Shown piece after piece: positions 44,213 through 53,752 of a stretch of DNA of 64,000 bases (positions are counted from its first letter, which is position 1; every line of letters begins with the position of its first letter). Below the pieces are notes generated by a model, which made no database searches, was not told where the DNA came from, and saw only the letters and a list, made by a program, of their open reading frames with translations. Origin of the DNA: Anaerorudis cellulosivorans (lineage in GTDB: Bacteria > Bacteroidota > Bacteroidia > Bacteroidales > Dysgonomonadaceae); assembly GCF_025943985.1 (NCBI RefSeq), contig NZ_JAPCWE010000005.1:62001-126000 (forward strand). The letters run 5' to 3'. Position numbers and translations under genes: made by a program.

Positions 44213-45724
44213 ATGAAGATTCTTTCTGCCGGACAAATCCGGGAAATAGACGCAAAAACCATTCATTATGAAGGGATTTCATCACTCGAATTAATGAAAC
44301 ATGCAGCCGGTGCCTTTTACGATTGGTTTACCAAAAAATATACCGACAAAAACGACGCTATCCTCATTTTGTCGGGGGTAGGCAACAACGGCGGCGATGG
44401 GTTGATGGTTGCCCGTCTGCTCCACAAAGCCGGTTATCGCGTTCAGGCATGTGTTGTTGAATATAGCGAGAATTACACCGAAGACTGCGCACATAATGTA
44501 CGCCGCGTAAAAGCGGAGAACATCCCTTTTAAACGGATTACGAAGGAGAAAGAGATTCCGAATTTTTCGGAATACGATATACTGATCGATGCACTTTTCG
44601 GAACCGGTTTATCGCGAGAAATTACGGGTATTGCTGCCGAAGTGATAAAAAAAATGAACGAAAGCGGCAAAACCATTGTCAGCATCGATGTTCCCGGCGG
44701 GTTGTTTCCCGATAAAAAAACCACATTTGCTGTTGAAGCAGACGAGACGGTTACTTTTCAAATTCCTAAACTTGCGTTGTATTTACCCGATAATTATCGT
44801 TTTGTGGGCAACGTGACGATTGTAAATATCGGTTTAAGCGAAAAAGCGATTGCGGAAGCTTCCACCAACCGGTACCTCATCGAAAAGAAAGATATCCGGG
44901 AACTTTTAAAACCCTTATCCAAATTTGCACACAAAGGCACACAAGGTCATGCACTCATTATTGGCGGCAGCTTAGGAAAGACAGGCACAGTATGTTTGGC
45001 TTCTAAAGCGGCATTGAAAACCGGCTGTGGTTTGGTCTCGGCTTATTTGCCCAAATGCGGCACGCCGGTTATTCAGACCCATTTTCCCGAAGCGATGGCA
45101 ATAGAGGATGACAATAGTGCTTTCATTACCCATATTGATTATGACATCAGCCCCAATGCAATCGGTATCGGCATCGGCATGGGAAAACGGGAGGAAACGC
45201 AACACGCGTTTTACCGGTTTTTGCAGAAAAATGCGTTGCCGATGGTTATCGATGCCGACGGCCTGAATATTTTATCGTTACATCCCGAATGGCTCGATCT
45301 TTTGCCTCCAAAAACCATCCTAACCCCGCATCCCAAAGAACTTTCGAGGTTGATAGGAGAATGGAGCGACGACTATGAAAAAATAGAGAAAGCAACTGCA
45401 TTCGCACAAAAATATCGACTCATTGTCATCATAAAAGGCGCTTATTCGTTGATCATCGATTCCGATAATTTATATGTGAACGATTCGGGGACACCCGCTC
45501 TGGCTACTGCAGGAAGCGGCGATGTGCTGACCGGAATAATTGCTTCCTTGTTGGCTCAGGGTTACGAACCCGGCCATGCAGCAAGAGTAGGGGTTTATCT
45601 TCACGGTTTAACGGCAAATCTAACGCAACAAACCATTCATCCGCGCAGTTTCGTCGCATCGGATATCATCGACAATATTGGGAATGCCTATTTTACTATT
45701 GAAAATGGAATGATTAAAAAATAA
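44213..45724 (+). CDS. nnr: Bifunctional NAD(P)H-hydrate epimerase/dehydratase
   Basis: In this 503-residue fusion, residues 1-215 are the YjeF_N epimerase (LSGVGNNGGDGLMVARLL near residue 62). Residues 225-503 are the ribokinase-like ADP-dependent dehydratase, with AGSGDVLTGIIASLLAQG as the nucleotide/catalytic Asp motif. It repairs hydrated NAD(P)H. There is no obvious operon partner; the gap to the next gene is 96 bases. Confidence 0.94.
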   Translation: MKILSAGQIREIDAKTIHYEGISSLELMKHAAGAFYDWFTKKYTDKNDAILILSGVGNNGGDGLMVARLLHKAGYRVQACVVEYSENYTEDCAHNVRRVKAENIPFKRITKEKEIPNFSEYDILIDALFGTGLSREITGIAAEVIKKMNESGKTIVSIDVPGGLFPDKKTTFAVEADETVTFQIPKLALYLPDNYRFVGNVTIVNIGLSEKAIAEASTNRYLIEKKDIRELLKPLSKFAHKGTQGHALIIGGSLGKTGTVCLASKAALKTGCGLVSAYLPKCGTPVIQTHFPEAMAIEDDNSAFITHIDYDISPNAIGIGIGMGKREETQHAFYRFLQKNALPMVIDADGLNILSLHPEWLDLLPPKTILTPHPKELSRLIGEWSDDYEKIEKATAFAQKYRLIVIIKGAYSLIIDSDNLYVNDSGTPALATAGSGDVLTGIIASLLAQGYEPGHAARVGVYLHGLTANLTQQTIHPRSFVASDIIDNIGNAYFTIENGMIKK

Positions 45725-45820
45725 GGCATTTATACAAAATTCTCCGCTTTTTCGTGAACATGTGACCCCATCAAGCGTTAAATCAATGATATCATAAAAA
45801 ATGCAAAGGGGAGGAGAGTT

Positions 45821-48800
45821 ATGAAGAATTTAAATGCCAAGGCCGTTTTAATTGTTGCCATAACCATTCTGCAAATGAGTACGTTTGCAACGTATGCACA
45901 GTATTTTGGGCGGAACAAACCCGGTTACAAGAAATTTAAATTTGAAGTGGTTCGATCACCTCACTTCGAAATTCATCATTACCTGAAAAACGATACGATG
46001 ATCAACTATTTTACCGGTTGGGCTGAAGAATGGTACACTATGCATCAACGCATATTTAAAGATACTTTCCGGATAAAAAATCCCATTATTCTTTATTCGC
46101 ATCATGCCGATTTTCAGCAAACCAACGCCATCAGCAGCATTATTAGCGAAGGAACGGGAGGGGTTACGGAGAGTTTGAAACAGCGGGTTATAATGCCTTT
46201 TGCGCCTACCTTGTACCAAACCGACCATGTACTTGGTCATGAATTGGTACATGCTTTTCAGTATAACAAATTGTTGCACAACGATTCCGTTAATTATTCG
46301 ATCAATAATCTGCCTTTATGGATGGTGGAAGGAATGGCCGAATACCTCTCGATCGGCAGTGTCGATCCCAACACCTCCATGTGGATGAGAGATGCTATTC
46401 TCAATAAAAAATTTCCCACGATAGACGATTTGGCCAATCCGTCGGAATATTTTCCTTACCGGTATGGGCAGGCGTTATGGGCATTTATCGGGAAAACCTG
46501 GGGAGACACCATCATTATGCCTCTTTTTGAGCAAACAGCCTTATTGGGATTGGACGCTGCCATCGATAGTGTGTTCCATTTCAATACGAAAACGTTATCC
46601 GGCATGTGGGTATCCGCCACCGAAAATCATTATAAACAATTCATGAAAGATTCCACTTACACGTTGGCGGGAAACAAAATCATTGGAGCGAAAAACGGCA
46701 GTTCCACCAATGTTTGTCCATCGTTGAGTCCCGACGGAAAATACCTCGCCTTTTTTTCCGACAAAAGTATTTTTGCACTGGATTTGTTTTTGGCTGATGC
46801 CAGGACGGGAAAAATCATCAAAAAACTCTCTACCGTAACCCGTAACAGCGAAATTGACGATTTCAGCTTCATCGAATCGGGAGGAACCTGGTCGCCCGAC
46901 AGCAAAAAATTCGCTTTCGTGGTGTATAGTGAAGGCCGAAACAAACTCGCCATAGTGGATATCGATAAAAAAGAAACAGCGCTGGTAGAAATAAAAGAAG
47001 TGCCTGCTTTTTCCAATCCCGAATGGTCGCCTGACGGCAGATATGTGGTTTTTACCGGATTAAATGAAGGGATAGGCGATTTGTATCTCTACGATTTTGA
47101 AACCAAACAAACCCGTAAACTCACTCATGATCTGTTTTCCAATATCCATCCTTCCTGGTCGCCCGACGGCCGGTATATTGTATATTCGACCGAAGCCATT
47201 TGTACCGATCAGTCCAAAAAATACTGTTTCAATCTTACCCTTTTAAATGTTGAAACCGGCGAAAGCAGGATCATCGATGTATTCCCCAAAGCCGACAATT
47301 TGAATCCCCGATTCTCTCCCGATAATCGTTTCATCTATTTCTTGTCGGATGCCGACGGATTTAGGAATCTGTATAAATACGATTTACAAAGCGATAAAGT
47401 GTACCGGCTTACCGAATATTTGACCGGAATAAGCGGCATTACGTTGTTTTCTCCGGCAATCAGCACCGACAGAGCAAACGGATTGATTGCCTATACCCAT
47501 TATTTCAATACCAAGTACGAAATATATACTGCAAACGACAGGGATTTCAATCCGGTGGAAGTAGATAAATATGCGGTAAATTTCGATGCCGGCACGCTTC
47601 CCGTACTGAAACATCTTTCCATCAACATAGTGGATTCGGCATTATGTAACCGGTTTCCGGCAATTGCATTACCGGTTGACTCTCTCGAAGAATTGCCTTA
47701 CCGCCCCAAATTGAAACTCGATTACATCTCCAATTCGGTAGGTGTGGGCATCTCCACAGGACCCAGTTTCAACAGAACCGATATGGCCGGAAGTGTGTAC
47801 ATGCTTTTCAGCGATATGATAGGTGATCATCAGCTATATACTACTTTATCGCTCAACGGCGAAATATACGATTTCGGTGGTCAGGTTGCCTATGTGAATC
47901 AAAGCAACAAAATGAAATGGGGAGCTTCGGTTTCGCATATTCCCTATCGCAGTGGAAGTATGTTTTGGACAATAGATACATTACAAATCGAAAAGGAAGA
48001 ATTCATTGCCGATGATTTGGTGCTCGATTATATCCGTATGTTCGAAGATAATGTTTCGGCATTTATGTATTACCCGTTCTCACAAACCCGACGCGTGGAG
48101 GGTGGGATTTCGGCTTCGTGGTATTCTTACCGCATCGACAGGTATCATAATTATTTTGATGCATTGGGATATCCTATTGGCGGAAGTAGAGAGAAGCTGC
48201 CTTCACCACCCGGTATCGATTTTCAGACTGCCTATGTGGCATATGTGACCGATAATTCCTATTTCGGAATGACTGCCCCTTTGGTAGGTCAACGATCACG
48301 CTATCAGATTGAACGGTATTTCGGGAATATCAACCTTTTCAATATTTTACTGGATTATCGGAGATATTATTTCTCTAAACCGGTAGGATTTGCTTTCCGC
48401 CTATATCATAACGGCTTATACGGGAGTACATCTGAAATTGAGAAAGCATCCCCCATGTATCTTGGATACCCCTGGTTGGTGCGAGGTTATGAAGACATTT
48501 CGATATACGGCGGTACAAGTGGTACAGCAGGTTACAATTCGTTTAACGTATCCAATCTTGCGGGTTCGAGAATTGCCGTTATCAATGCCGAATTGCGATT
48601 CCCGTTTTCGGGACCAAAAGTGTTGGCGCCTATCAAATCGAACATCTTTTTAACCGACTTCAATTTGTTTTTCGATGGCGGTCTGGCATGGAACAAAGGC
48701 GATAAAATAGCCATGAAATGGCAAACCTCCGATTTTAATGAACGCATTCCGGTATTCAGCGCCGGCGCTTCGTTCAGAATAAATTTGTTCGGTTATCTGG

Positions 48801-48886
48801 TAATCGAGCCCTATTATGCCATTCCTTTCCAAAACGGGGGATTCAGCAACGGCATGTTCGGCATCAATTTCGTTCCGGGTTGGTAA
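45821..48886 (+). CDS. Metalloprotease-like/TolB-type propeller/outer-membrane barrel fusion
   Basis: This 1021-residue exported protein has a signal peptide ending about residue 26 (TYAQ). A peptidase MA-like domain carries HELVH at residues 140-144, with a candidate third ligand Glu in WMVEGMAEYL (about 170-174). About six PD40/TolB-like propeller blades follow between 295 and 570 (WSPDGRYVVF and WSPDGRYIVY are visible repeats). The last 380 residues resemble a D15/BamA-type surface antigen barrel ending in an aromatic VPGW. A GGGGAGGAG ribosome site precedes the ATG. Substrate and cellular role are unknown; the active HExxH suggests a working protease anchored in the outer membrane. Confidence 0.8.
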   Translation: MKNLNAKAVLIVAITILQMSTFATYAQYFGRNKPGYKKFKFEVVRSPHFEIHHYLKNDTMINYFTGWAEEWYTMHQRIFKDTFRIKNPIILYSHHADFQQTNAISSIISEGTGGVTESLKQRVIMPFAPTLYQTDHVLGHELVHAFQYNKLLHNDSVNYSINNLPLWMVEGMAEYLSIGSVDPNTSMWMRDAILNKKFPTIDDLANPSEYFPYRYGQALWAFIGKTWGDTIIMPLFEQTALLGLDAAIDSVFHFNTKTLSGMWVSATENHYKQFMKDSTYTLAGNKIIGAKNGSSTNVCPSLSPDGKYLAFFSDKSIFALDLFLADARTGKIIKKLSTVTRNSEIDDFSFIESGGTWSPDSKKFAFVVYSEGRNKLAIVDIDKKETALVEIKEVPAFSNPEWSPDGRYVVFTGLNEGIGDLYLYDFETKQTRKLTHDLFSNIHPSWSPDGRYIVYSTEAICTDQSKKYCFNLTLLNVETGESRIIDVFPKADNLNPRFSPDNRFIYFLSDADGFRNLYKYDLQSDKVYRLTEYLTGISGITLFSPAISTDRANGLIAYTHYFNTKYEIYTANDRDFNPVEVDKYAVNFDAGTLPVLKHLSINIVDSALCNRFPAIALPVDSLEELPYRPKLKLDYISNSVGVGISTGPSFNRTDMAGSVYMLFSDMIGDHQLYTTLSLNGEIYDFGGQVAYVNQSNKMKWGASVSHIPYRSGSMFWTIDTLQIEKEEFIADDLVLDYIRMFEDNVSAFMYYPFSQTRRVEGGISASWYSYRIDRYHNYFDALGYPIGGSREKLPSPPGIDFQTAYVAYVTDNSYFGMTAPLVGQRSRYQIERYFGNINLFNILLDYRRYYFSKPVGFAFRLYHNGLYGSTSEIEKASPMYLGYPWLVRGYEDISIYGGTSGTAGYNSFNVSNLAGSRIAVINAELRFPFSGPKVLAPIKSNIFLTDFNLFFDGGLAWNKGDKIAMKWQTSDFNERIPVFSAGASFRINLFGYLVIEPYYAIPFQNGGFSNGMFGINFVPGW

Positions 48887-48908
48887 CCGACTTTATGACG
48901 ATTTTTAT

Positions 48909-48936
48909 AAAGGTATCTTTGGATACCTTTTTATTT
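48909..48936 (+). terminator. Terminator after the metalloprotease-barrel gene
   Basis: AAAGGTATC (48909-48917) and GATACCTTT (48922-48930) form a perfect 9-bp stem around the loop TTTG, followed by a T-rich run. The loop doubles as a -33-like element for the next promoter. Confidence 0.8.
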
Positions 48937-48949
48937 TATTGTAACTTTG
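48918..48949 (+). promoter_or_regulatory. Promoter of the DUF368 gene
   Basis: TTTG (48918-48921) and TAACTTTG (48942-48949) are 20 bases apart. The -33 element is the loop of the preceding terminator hairpin. The start would be near 48956, 17 bases before the ATG. Confidence 0.6.
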
Positions 48950-48972
48950 CGGCCGTATATAAAAAATAATTC

Positions 48973-49896
48973 ATGAATAAGTTTATGGACGAAACGAAAG
49001 CAACGGAATCAGCAACTGTCAAACCCCATGCGATGGTCGATTGGTTTATCAGGCTGATAAAGGGAATCATCATTGGAATTGGTTTTATTTTACCCGGTCT
49101 CTCGGGAGGCGTATTTGCCGTTATTTTGGGAATTTACGATAAGTTGATTCAATTTTTGTCCGATATCCGGAAAAAATTTCTTCAAAACATCGCCTTTTTT
49201 TTCCCCGTAGCCATTGGGATGGCCATCGGCATTGTCATTTTTTCGATATTCGTTGAGAAGGCATTCGGCAACTATGCCGCACAATTTATTTGTTTGTTTG
49301 TGGGATTTGTAGTCGGCACATTTCCGTCGCTCTACAAAACAGCGGGTAAAGAAGGGCGTTCGGCAAAAGATTTCATTCTTTTCGCTGTTTCCACCCTTTT
49401 CATTTTCATCCTGATGATGATTGGCGAAAAGCAGCTCACTGCAGTTCCGCCCGGTTTTTTGGTATGGATGGGTTCGGGAGCACTCATCGGATTAGGTGTG
49501 GTGGTACCCGGCATGAGTCCCTCCAATTTTCTGATTTATTTCGGGTTATACGACAAAATGGCCATCGGAATAAAAGATTTCGATTTCGGCGTAATTATTC
49601 CGCTGATTATCGGAGTGGTTGTATGTGTACTGATGTTTGCCAAACTGGCAGCTTATCTTTTCAGAAGATATTATTCCGAAATGTATCATTTCATTCTCGG
49701 TATGGTGGCAGGTTCATCGTTGGCCATATTTCCCACGGTGGTTTTCCCGGCTTTTCATGCCGAACGGTTGGCAGCTTCCGGACTGAGTTTTTTCGGCTCC
49801 CTCCTGCTGTGTGTCGTTTTTCTTGTTGTGGGTATCATTATCTCGTATCTTTTCAGCAAAGTGGAAGAAAAATATCCCAGAGAAGAAATCTTTTGA
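48973..49896 (+). CDS. DUF368 polytopic membrane protein
   Basis: This 307-residue protein has eight or so hydrophobic segments and the family motifs GFILPGLSGGVFAVILGIYD near residue 41 and VVPGMSPSNFLIYFGLYDKM near 178. These are the two repeat halves of DUF368, which includes undecaprenyl-phosphate translocases (PopT/UptA-type context). A lipid-carrier recycling role is plausible from that family but not proven here. It is followed closely by a cupin gene. Confidence 0.88.
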   Translation: MNKFMDETKATESATVKPHAMVDWFIRLIKGIIIGIGFILPGLSGGVFAVILGIYDKLIQFLSDIRKKFLQNIAFFFPVAIGMAIGIVIFSIFVEKAFGNYAAQFICLFVGFVVGTFPSLYKTAGKEGRSAKDFILFAVSTLFIFILMMIGEKQLTAVPPGFLVWMGSGALIGLGVVVPGMSPSNFLIYFGLYDKMAIGIKDFDFGVIIPLIIGVVVCVLMFAKLAAYLFRRYYSEMYHFILGMVAGSSLAIFPTVVFPAFHAERLAASGLSFFGSLLLCVVFLVVGIIISYLFSKVEEKYPREEIF

Positions 49897-49959
49897 ATGC
49901 TATTTAACAACGATTTAAATGAGGCAACATATATAAATCATTTACAAAAAATAAATGCG

Positions 49960-50301
49960 ATGAAATTGCAAAGCGAAACTTTTTTGATTTCCGACAACGC
50001 TAAATGGAAAAATGCCGGCGAAGGCATGCAACGCATGATCTTGGGTTATGATGATCGGATCATGATGGTAAAAATGCATTTTGATGCAAAAGCCGAAGGC
50101 AGTATGCACACGCATCCACATTCGCAATGTACCTATATTATCAGGGGTAAATTTGTCTTCACCATCGGTGACGAAACGAAGACCGTTTCGGCAGGCGATG
50201 CGCTTTACATGGCTCCTGACGTCCTTCATGGCGTAACATGTATTGAAGAAGGAGAATTGATCGATGTTTTCAGTCCGACGCGTGAGGATTTTCTGCAATA
50301 A
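49960..50301 (+). CDS. Cupin domain protein
   Basis: This small single-domain cupin of about 113 residues has metal-binding motif 1 in HTHPHSQCTYIIRGKF and motif 2 in APDVLHGV. The substrate is unknown. The ATG at 49960 gives the usual length. An ATG at 49897, directly after the DUF368 stop (TGAATG), would add 21 residues and cannot be excluded. Likely co-transcribed with DUF368. Confidence 0.84.
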   Translation: MKLQSETFLISDNAKWKNAGEGMQRMILGYDDRIMMVKMHFDAKAEGSMHTHPHSQCTYIIRGKFVFTIGDETKTVSAGDALYMAPDVLHGVTCIEEGELIDVFSPTREDFLQ

Positions 50302-50454
50302 AAAAATCGCAAAAAAATATAAAAAATTCACTTTTAGACCAATCCCCCTTTTTTATCGACGAATCGGACAATCTCTCCTATAAAATCCCCTTTTTCCCGT
50401 ATAAAAAGGTGTAAATATGGCGATTATGATGGTGTAACTTTCGTTAATCGCTCA

Positions 50455-50483
50455 TTGCCTAATTAAACATTTCCTTATCTTTG
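50455..50483 (+). promoter_or_regulatory. Promoter of the DUF4890 gene
   Basis: TTG (50455-50457) and TATCTTTG (50476-50483) are 18 bases apart, with a start near 50490 and a leader of about 38 nucleotides. Confidence 0.55.
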
Positions 50484-50527
50484 AGTGTCATAACGATGTA
50501 TTTTATGTTGAACCAATAAAATTTGGA

Positions 50528-50986
50528 ATGAAAATGAAAAAGTATGGAATGTTGGCATTAATTGCCTTTTTTATGATGAGCCTTTCGATATCGGCTCAGG
50601 ATTCGACCCCAAAAAGGGGGGGCGGAAATCGACCGCAGCAAGAAATGAGAATGACAGCCAAAGAACGTGCCGAACGTATGGCTAAACAGTTGCAATTGAC
50701 TCCGGAACAAACGGCACAGGTAGAAGAACTTTTTAAAAAGCAGGATGAGAAACGTGCCGAGCAAATGCGTAAATTCAGAGAAGAACGCCAGCAAATGCAG
50801 CAACAGGATCGCGAAAAACAACGCGAAGAAATGAGAGCATTGATGGAACAAAACATGAAAGAACAAGATGCCGAGCTGGAGAAAATCATCGGTAAAGAAA
50901 AAATGGAACAATGGAAAGCCTATCGCGAGGAACAAATGAAGAGAGCTGCTAATCGCAGAAATGCTCCTGCCCCTCGCGGAAGATAA
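50528..50986 (+). CDS. DUF4890-like periplasmic coiled-coil protein
   Basis: This 152-residue protein has a signal peptide (hydrophobic residues 7-22, ISAQ). It continues with a highly charged helical region rich in Glu, Gln, Arg and Met. LQLTPEQTAQVEELFKKQ near residue 54 recalls the LTxxQ motif of Spy/CpxP-type periplasmic chaperones. It probably acts in the periplasm. It has its own promoter and terminator. Confidence 0.76.
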   Translation: MKMKKYGMLALIAFFMMSLSISAQDSTPKRGGGNRPQQEMRMTAKERAERMAKQLQLTPEQTAQVEELFKKQDEKRAEQMRKFREERQQMQQQDREKQREEMRALMEQNMKEQDAELEKIIGKEKMEQWKAYREEQMKRAANRRNAPAPRGR

Positions 50987-51015
50987 ACAAGTCAAACCGG
51001 TTTATTTTGCAGGAA

Positions 51016-51048
51016 AGGGCGCGGGTCAACTGATCGGCGCTCTTTTTT
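51016..51048 (+). terminator. Terminator after the DUF4890 gene
   Basis: AGGGCGC (51016-51022) pairs with GCGCTCT (51037-51043), one G-U wobble, followed by TTTTT. It is 30 bases after the DUF4890 stop. Confidence 0.65.
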
Positions 51049-51149
51049 ATTTCATGGTTTACCAAAACCCCTATCGCCATGTTAAAAGAAAATAAACAAG
51101 AAACTTAACAAGCGATTAATTGTTTAGTTTATGTAAAAACTAACGAATT

Positions 51150-52013
51150 ATGAAAAACAGTAGCATACCCAGGGAACCGGCCGTAGCAGGGCAATTCTAC
51201 CCGGCAAGCGCAGAAAAATTGCAGCATGACATCGCAACCTATTTTAGCGAAGCAGTTCCCCGAAAATACACCAATGTAAGGGCAGTTATTTCTCCCCATG
51301 CGGGTTATGTTTTTTCGGGAAAGGTTGCTGCATCGGCATTTAATCAGCTCGATGAAGATGCCGATTATGAGCGTATTTTTATCTTGGCTTCCTCTCACCA
51401 TTATCATTTCAATGGAGCGTCGGTGTATTGTATCGGCGATTTTATCATGCCCTATGGGATAGAAAAAGTCGATACCGATTTCGGAGAGCAATTGGTTGCC
51501 TCTCATCCCGAAATTTTCACCAACAATCCCTCACCTCATGCACGGGAACATGCCATTGAAGTGCAGCTTCCTTTTTTGCATTACAAATTGAAAAACGATT
51601 ATAAAATTGTCCCCATTGTAATCGGCACTTCCGAACCCGAAACGTGTCTTGAGATGGCATCGGCATTGAAACCTTACCTCAACGAAAAAAATCTGTTTGT
51701 GATCAGTACCGATTTTTCTCATTATCCCGATTATCAGAATGCAAAAATAGTGGATGCGGCAACAGCAAAAGCCATTCTATCCAACGATCCCGACGTGTTG
51801 TTGAACGTTCTGGCCGAAAATCAGAACAAAGGGATTCCCAATCTGCTCACCGGCTTGTGTGGATGGACATCGGTATTGACCTTACTGTACATGACTCAAA
51901 ACAACCCTTCCTTAGAATATCACGAAGTAGATTATCGCAATTCGGGAGATGCCGTTTACGGCAATCATCGTGAAGTGGTAGGATATTGGGCAATTGTTCT
52001 TACTCAAAAATGA
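51150..52013 (+). CDS. amrB: AmmeMemoRadiSam system protein B (MEMO1 family)
   Basis: This 287-residue member of the MEMO1/class III dioxygenase-like fold has REPAVAGQFYP near the start, VISPHAGYVFSGKVA near 48-62 and STDFSHYPDY near 190; the histidines are likely metal ligands. It is immediately followed by the AMMECR1 gene, and the radical SAM gene converges. The biochemical role of the bacterial system is poorly defined; human MEMO1 binds iron or copper. Confidence 0.93.
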   Translation: MKNSSIPREPAVAGQFYPASAEKLQHDIATYFSEAVPRKYTNVRAVISPHAGYVFSGKVAASAFNQLDEDADYERIFILASSHHYHFNGASVYCIGDFIMPYGIEKVDTDFGEQLVASHPEIFTNNPSPHAREHAIEVQLPFLHYKLKNDYKIVPIVIGTSEPETCLEMASALKPYLNEKNLFVISTDFSHYPDYQNAKIVDAATAKAILSNDPDVLLNVLAENQNKGIPNLLTGLCGWTSVLTLLYMTQNNPSLEYHEVDYRNSGDAVYGNHREVVGYWAIVLTQK

Positions 52014-52020
52014 TAACACT

Positions 52021-52593
52021 ATGAATACCGGCGATTTTAATTTAACACTCGAAGACAAAAAAGCATTATTGGCCGAAGCAAGGTGTGCCATTGAACAGTT
52101 GTTCGGCCTTAATATTACGCCTCGACCCGATCTGAGTGCTTGTTCCGAAGCCATTTATGCTCACTGCGGAGCATTTGTAACGTTGAATAAATATGGGCAA
52201 TTGCGGGGGTGCATCGGACAAATGATAAGCGATAGGCCCTTAATCGAAACCGTACACAATATGGCCATATCGGCTGCCCGCCACGATTATCGTTTTCCTC
52301 CGGTTACCGCAAGCGAGCTGAGCGATATTTCCATCGAAATATCCGTGCTTTCTCCCTTGAAAAGAATTCGCGATATTTCGGAAATCGAGCTCGGGAAGCA
52401 CGGCATTTACCTTGTGAAAGGCGTCCGAAGCGGGGTATTTCTACCCCAAGTGGCCACAGAAACCGGTTGGGATCTCGAGAATTTTCTTGGCCATTGTGCC
52501 CGTGACAAAGCCGGCATAGGGTGGGATGGTTGGAAGGATGCCGATATTTTCATTTTTACGGCTACCGTATTTAGCGAAGACGAAATAGCCTAA
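52021..52593 (+). CDS. amrA: AmmeMemoRadiSam system protein A (AMMECR1 domain)
   Basis: This protein of about 190 residues has the invariant AMMECR1 motif GQLRGCIGQM near residue 60, then FPPVTASEL and SVLSPLKRI. The ATG at 52021 follows the MEMO gene by 7 bases. A TTG start at 51994 would overlap that gene. It converges with amrS, 3 bases between stop codons. Confidence 0.93.
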   Translation: MNTGDFNLTLEDKKALLAEARCAIEQLFGLNITPRPDLSACSEAIYAHCGAFVTLNKYGQLRGCIGQMISDRPLIETVHNMAISAARHDYRFPPVTASELSDISIEISVLSPLKRIRDISEIELGKHGIYLVKGVRSGVFLPQVATETGWDLENFLGHCARDKAGIGWDGWKDADIFIFTATVFSEDEIA

Positions 52594-52596
52594 TAC

Positions 52597-53631
52597 CTAG
52601 CCCCATCTGCCCGGAATATTTTCGCCACAAAAGGCGCATTTTCCGTCGACGATATTATTTTCGGTGACGTAAAAGCCCCGTCGTGCAATCAACAATTCAT
52701 GACAGGCGGGGCAATAGGTATTTTCTCCGTTCAGCTGAGGCATATTTCCGATATACACGTATTTTATACCCGCATTTTCGGCAATTTTTTTTGCTTCAAT
52801 CAAGGCGCTTTCGGGGGTAGGAGGCAGGTGCTGTAGTTTATAAGCGGGGAAAAAGCGGCTGAAATGAAGCGGCGTTTCGGCAAAACCGTTTTCTACCAGC
52901 CATTCACACATATTTCGGATCATCTGATGATCATCATTGTATGTGGGGATAATCAGGTTGGTAATTTCGAGCCAAATGTCGTTATCCTTCAATGTCTTCA
53001 GTGTCGACAATATGGGATGAAGACTGCCGGTAGTCAGTTTTCGGTAAACGTCATCATTAAAACATTTCAAATCGATATTGGCGGCATCCAGCAGCGGGCA
53101 GAGGTCGTTGAGAGGTTCCTGATTGATAAAACCATTCGAAACGATCACCGTTTTTATTCCTTTTTGATGGGCAAGAACGGCAATGTCATACATATACTCG
53201 TAAAAAATGGTCGGCTCGGTATAGGTGAAAGCAATCATTTTCGTACGATACGAAACAGCGGCTTGAACAATCTCTTCCGGGGTGAAACGATACTGCTCAA
53301 AATCTTCGGGAGAAGCCTGCGAGATTTGCCAGTTTTGGCAGTTCAGGCAATGAAAATTGCATCCGGCTGTGGCCAGCGACAAAATATTTTCACCGGGATA
53401 AAAATGGAACAACGGTTTCTTTTCGATAGGGTCGATGCTTACGGAACAGGGATTATTGTAGGCAAGCGTGTAGAGCGTTCCGCCGATATTTCTCCGGGCA
53501 TGACACACTCCCGATTTGCCCTCGCTAATAAGGCAATTATGCGGACAAAGGCGGCAGCGCACTTTTCCCCCTTCTTTCTTTTCCTGATATAAAGCAATTT
53601 TATATTGGTTTGCGTTGTTATTCTCTTTCAT
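52597..53631 (-). CDS. amrS: AmmeMemoRadiSam system radical SAM enzyme
   Basis: This radical SAM protein of about 344 residues has the [4Fe-4S]-binding CNFHCLNC near residue 89 (a CxxxCxxC). It is flanked by other cysteine pairs at the N-terminus (CRLCPHNC) and C-terminus (CPACHELL and CAFCGENIPG). It resembles pyruvate formate-lyase activating enzymes. An upstream ATG at 53697 would run into the tRNA-Arg gene, so 53631 is the start. Confidence 0.92.
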   Translation of the reverse strand: MKENNNANQYKIALYQEKKEGGKVRCRLCPHNCLISEGKSGVCHARRNIGGTLYTLAYNNPCSVSIDPIEKKPLFHFYPGENILSLATAGCNFHCLNCQNWQISQASPEDFEQYRFTPEEIVQAAVSYRTKMIAFTYTEPTIFYEYMYDIAVLAHQKGIKTVIVSNGFINQEPLNDLCPLLDAANIDLKCFNDDVYRKLTTGSLHPILSTLKTLKDNDIWLEITNLIIPTYNDDHQMIRNMCEWLVENGFAETPLHFSRFFPAYKLQHLPPTPESALIEAKKIAENAGIKYVYIGNMPQLNGENTYCPACHELLIARRGFYVTENNIVDGKCAFCGENIPGRWG

Positions 53632-53670
53632 GATACTTTTCCTTTTTAGGTAAAAAATAAAGAAAACATG

Positions 53671-53742
53671 TACACCCGGCGAGAATCGAACTCGCATCGT
53701 CGGAACCGGAATCCGATATTCTATCCATTGAACTACGGGTGC
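53671..53742 (-). tRNA. tRNA-Arg (anticodon CCG)
   Basis: Read on the minus strand, acceptor arms GCACCCG and CGGGTGT pair. The anticodon stem TCGGA/TCCGA encloses TTCCGGT, giving anticodon CCG, and the T-arm is GAGTTCGATTCTC. No CCA end is encoded. It lies 10 bases downstream of the DUF3256 stop and may be processed from that transcript. Confidence 0.9.
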
Positions 53743-53752
53743 ATAAATGCTT

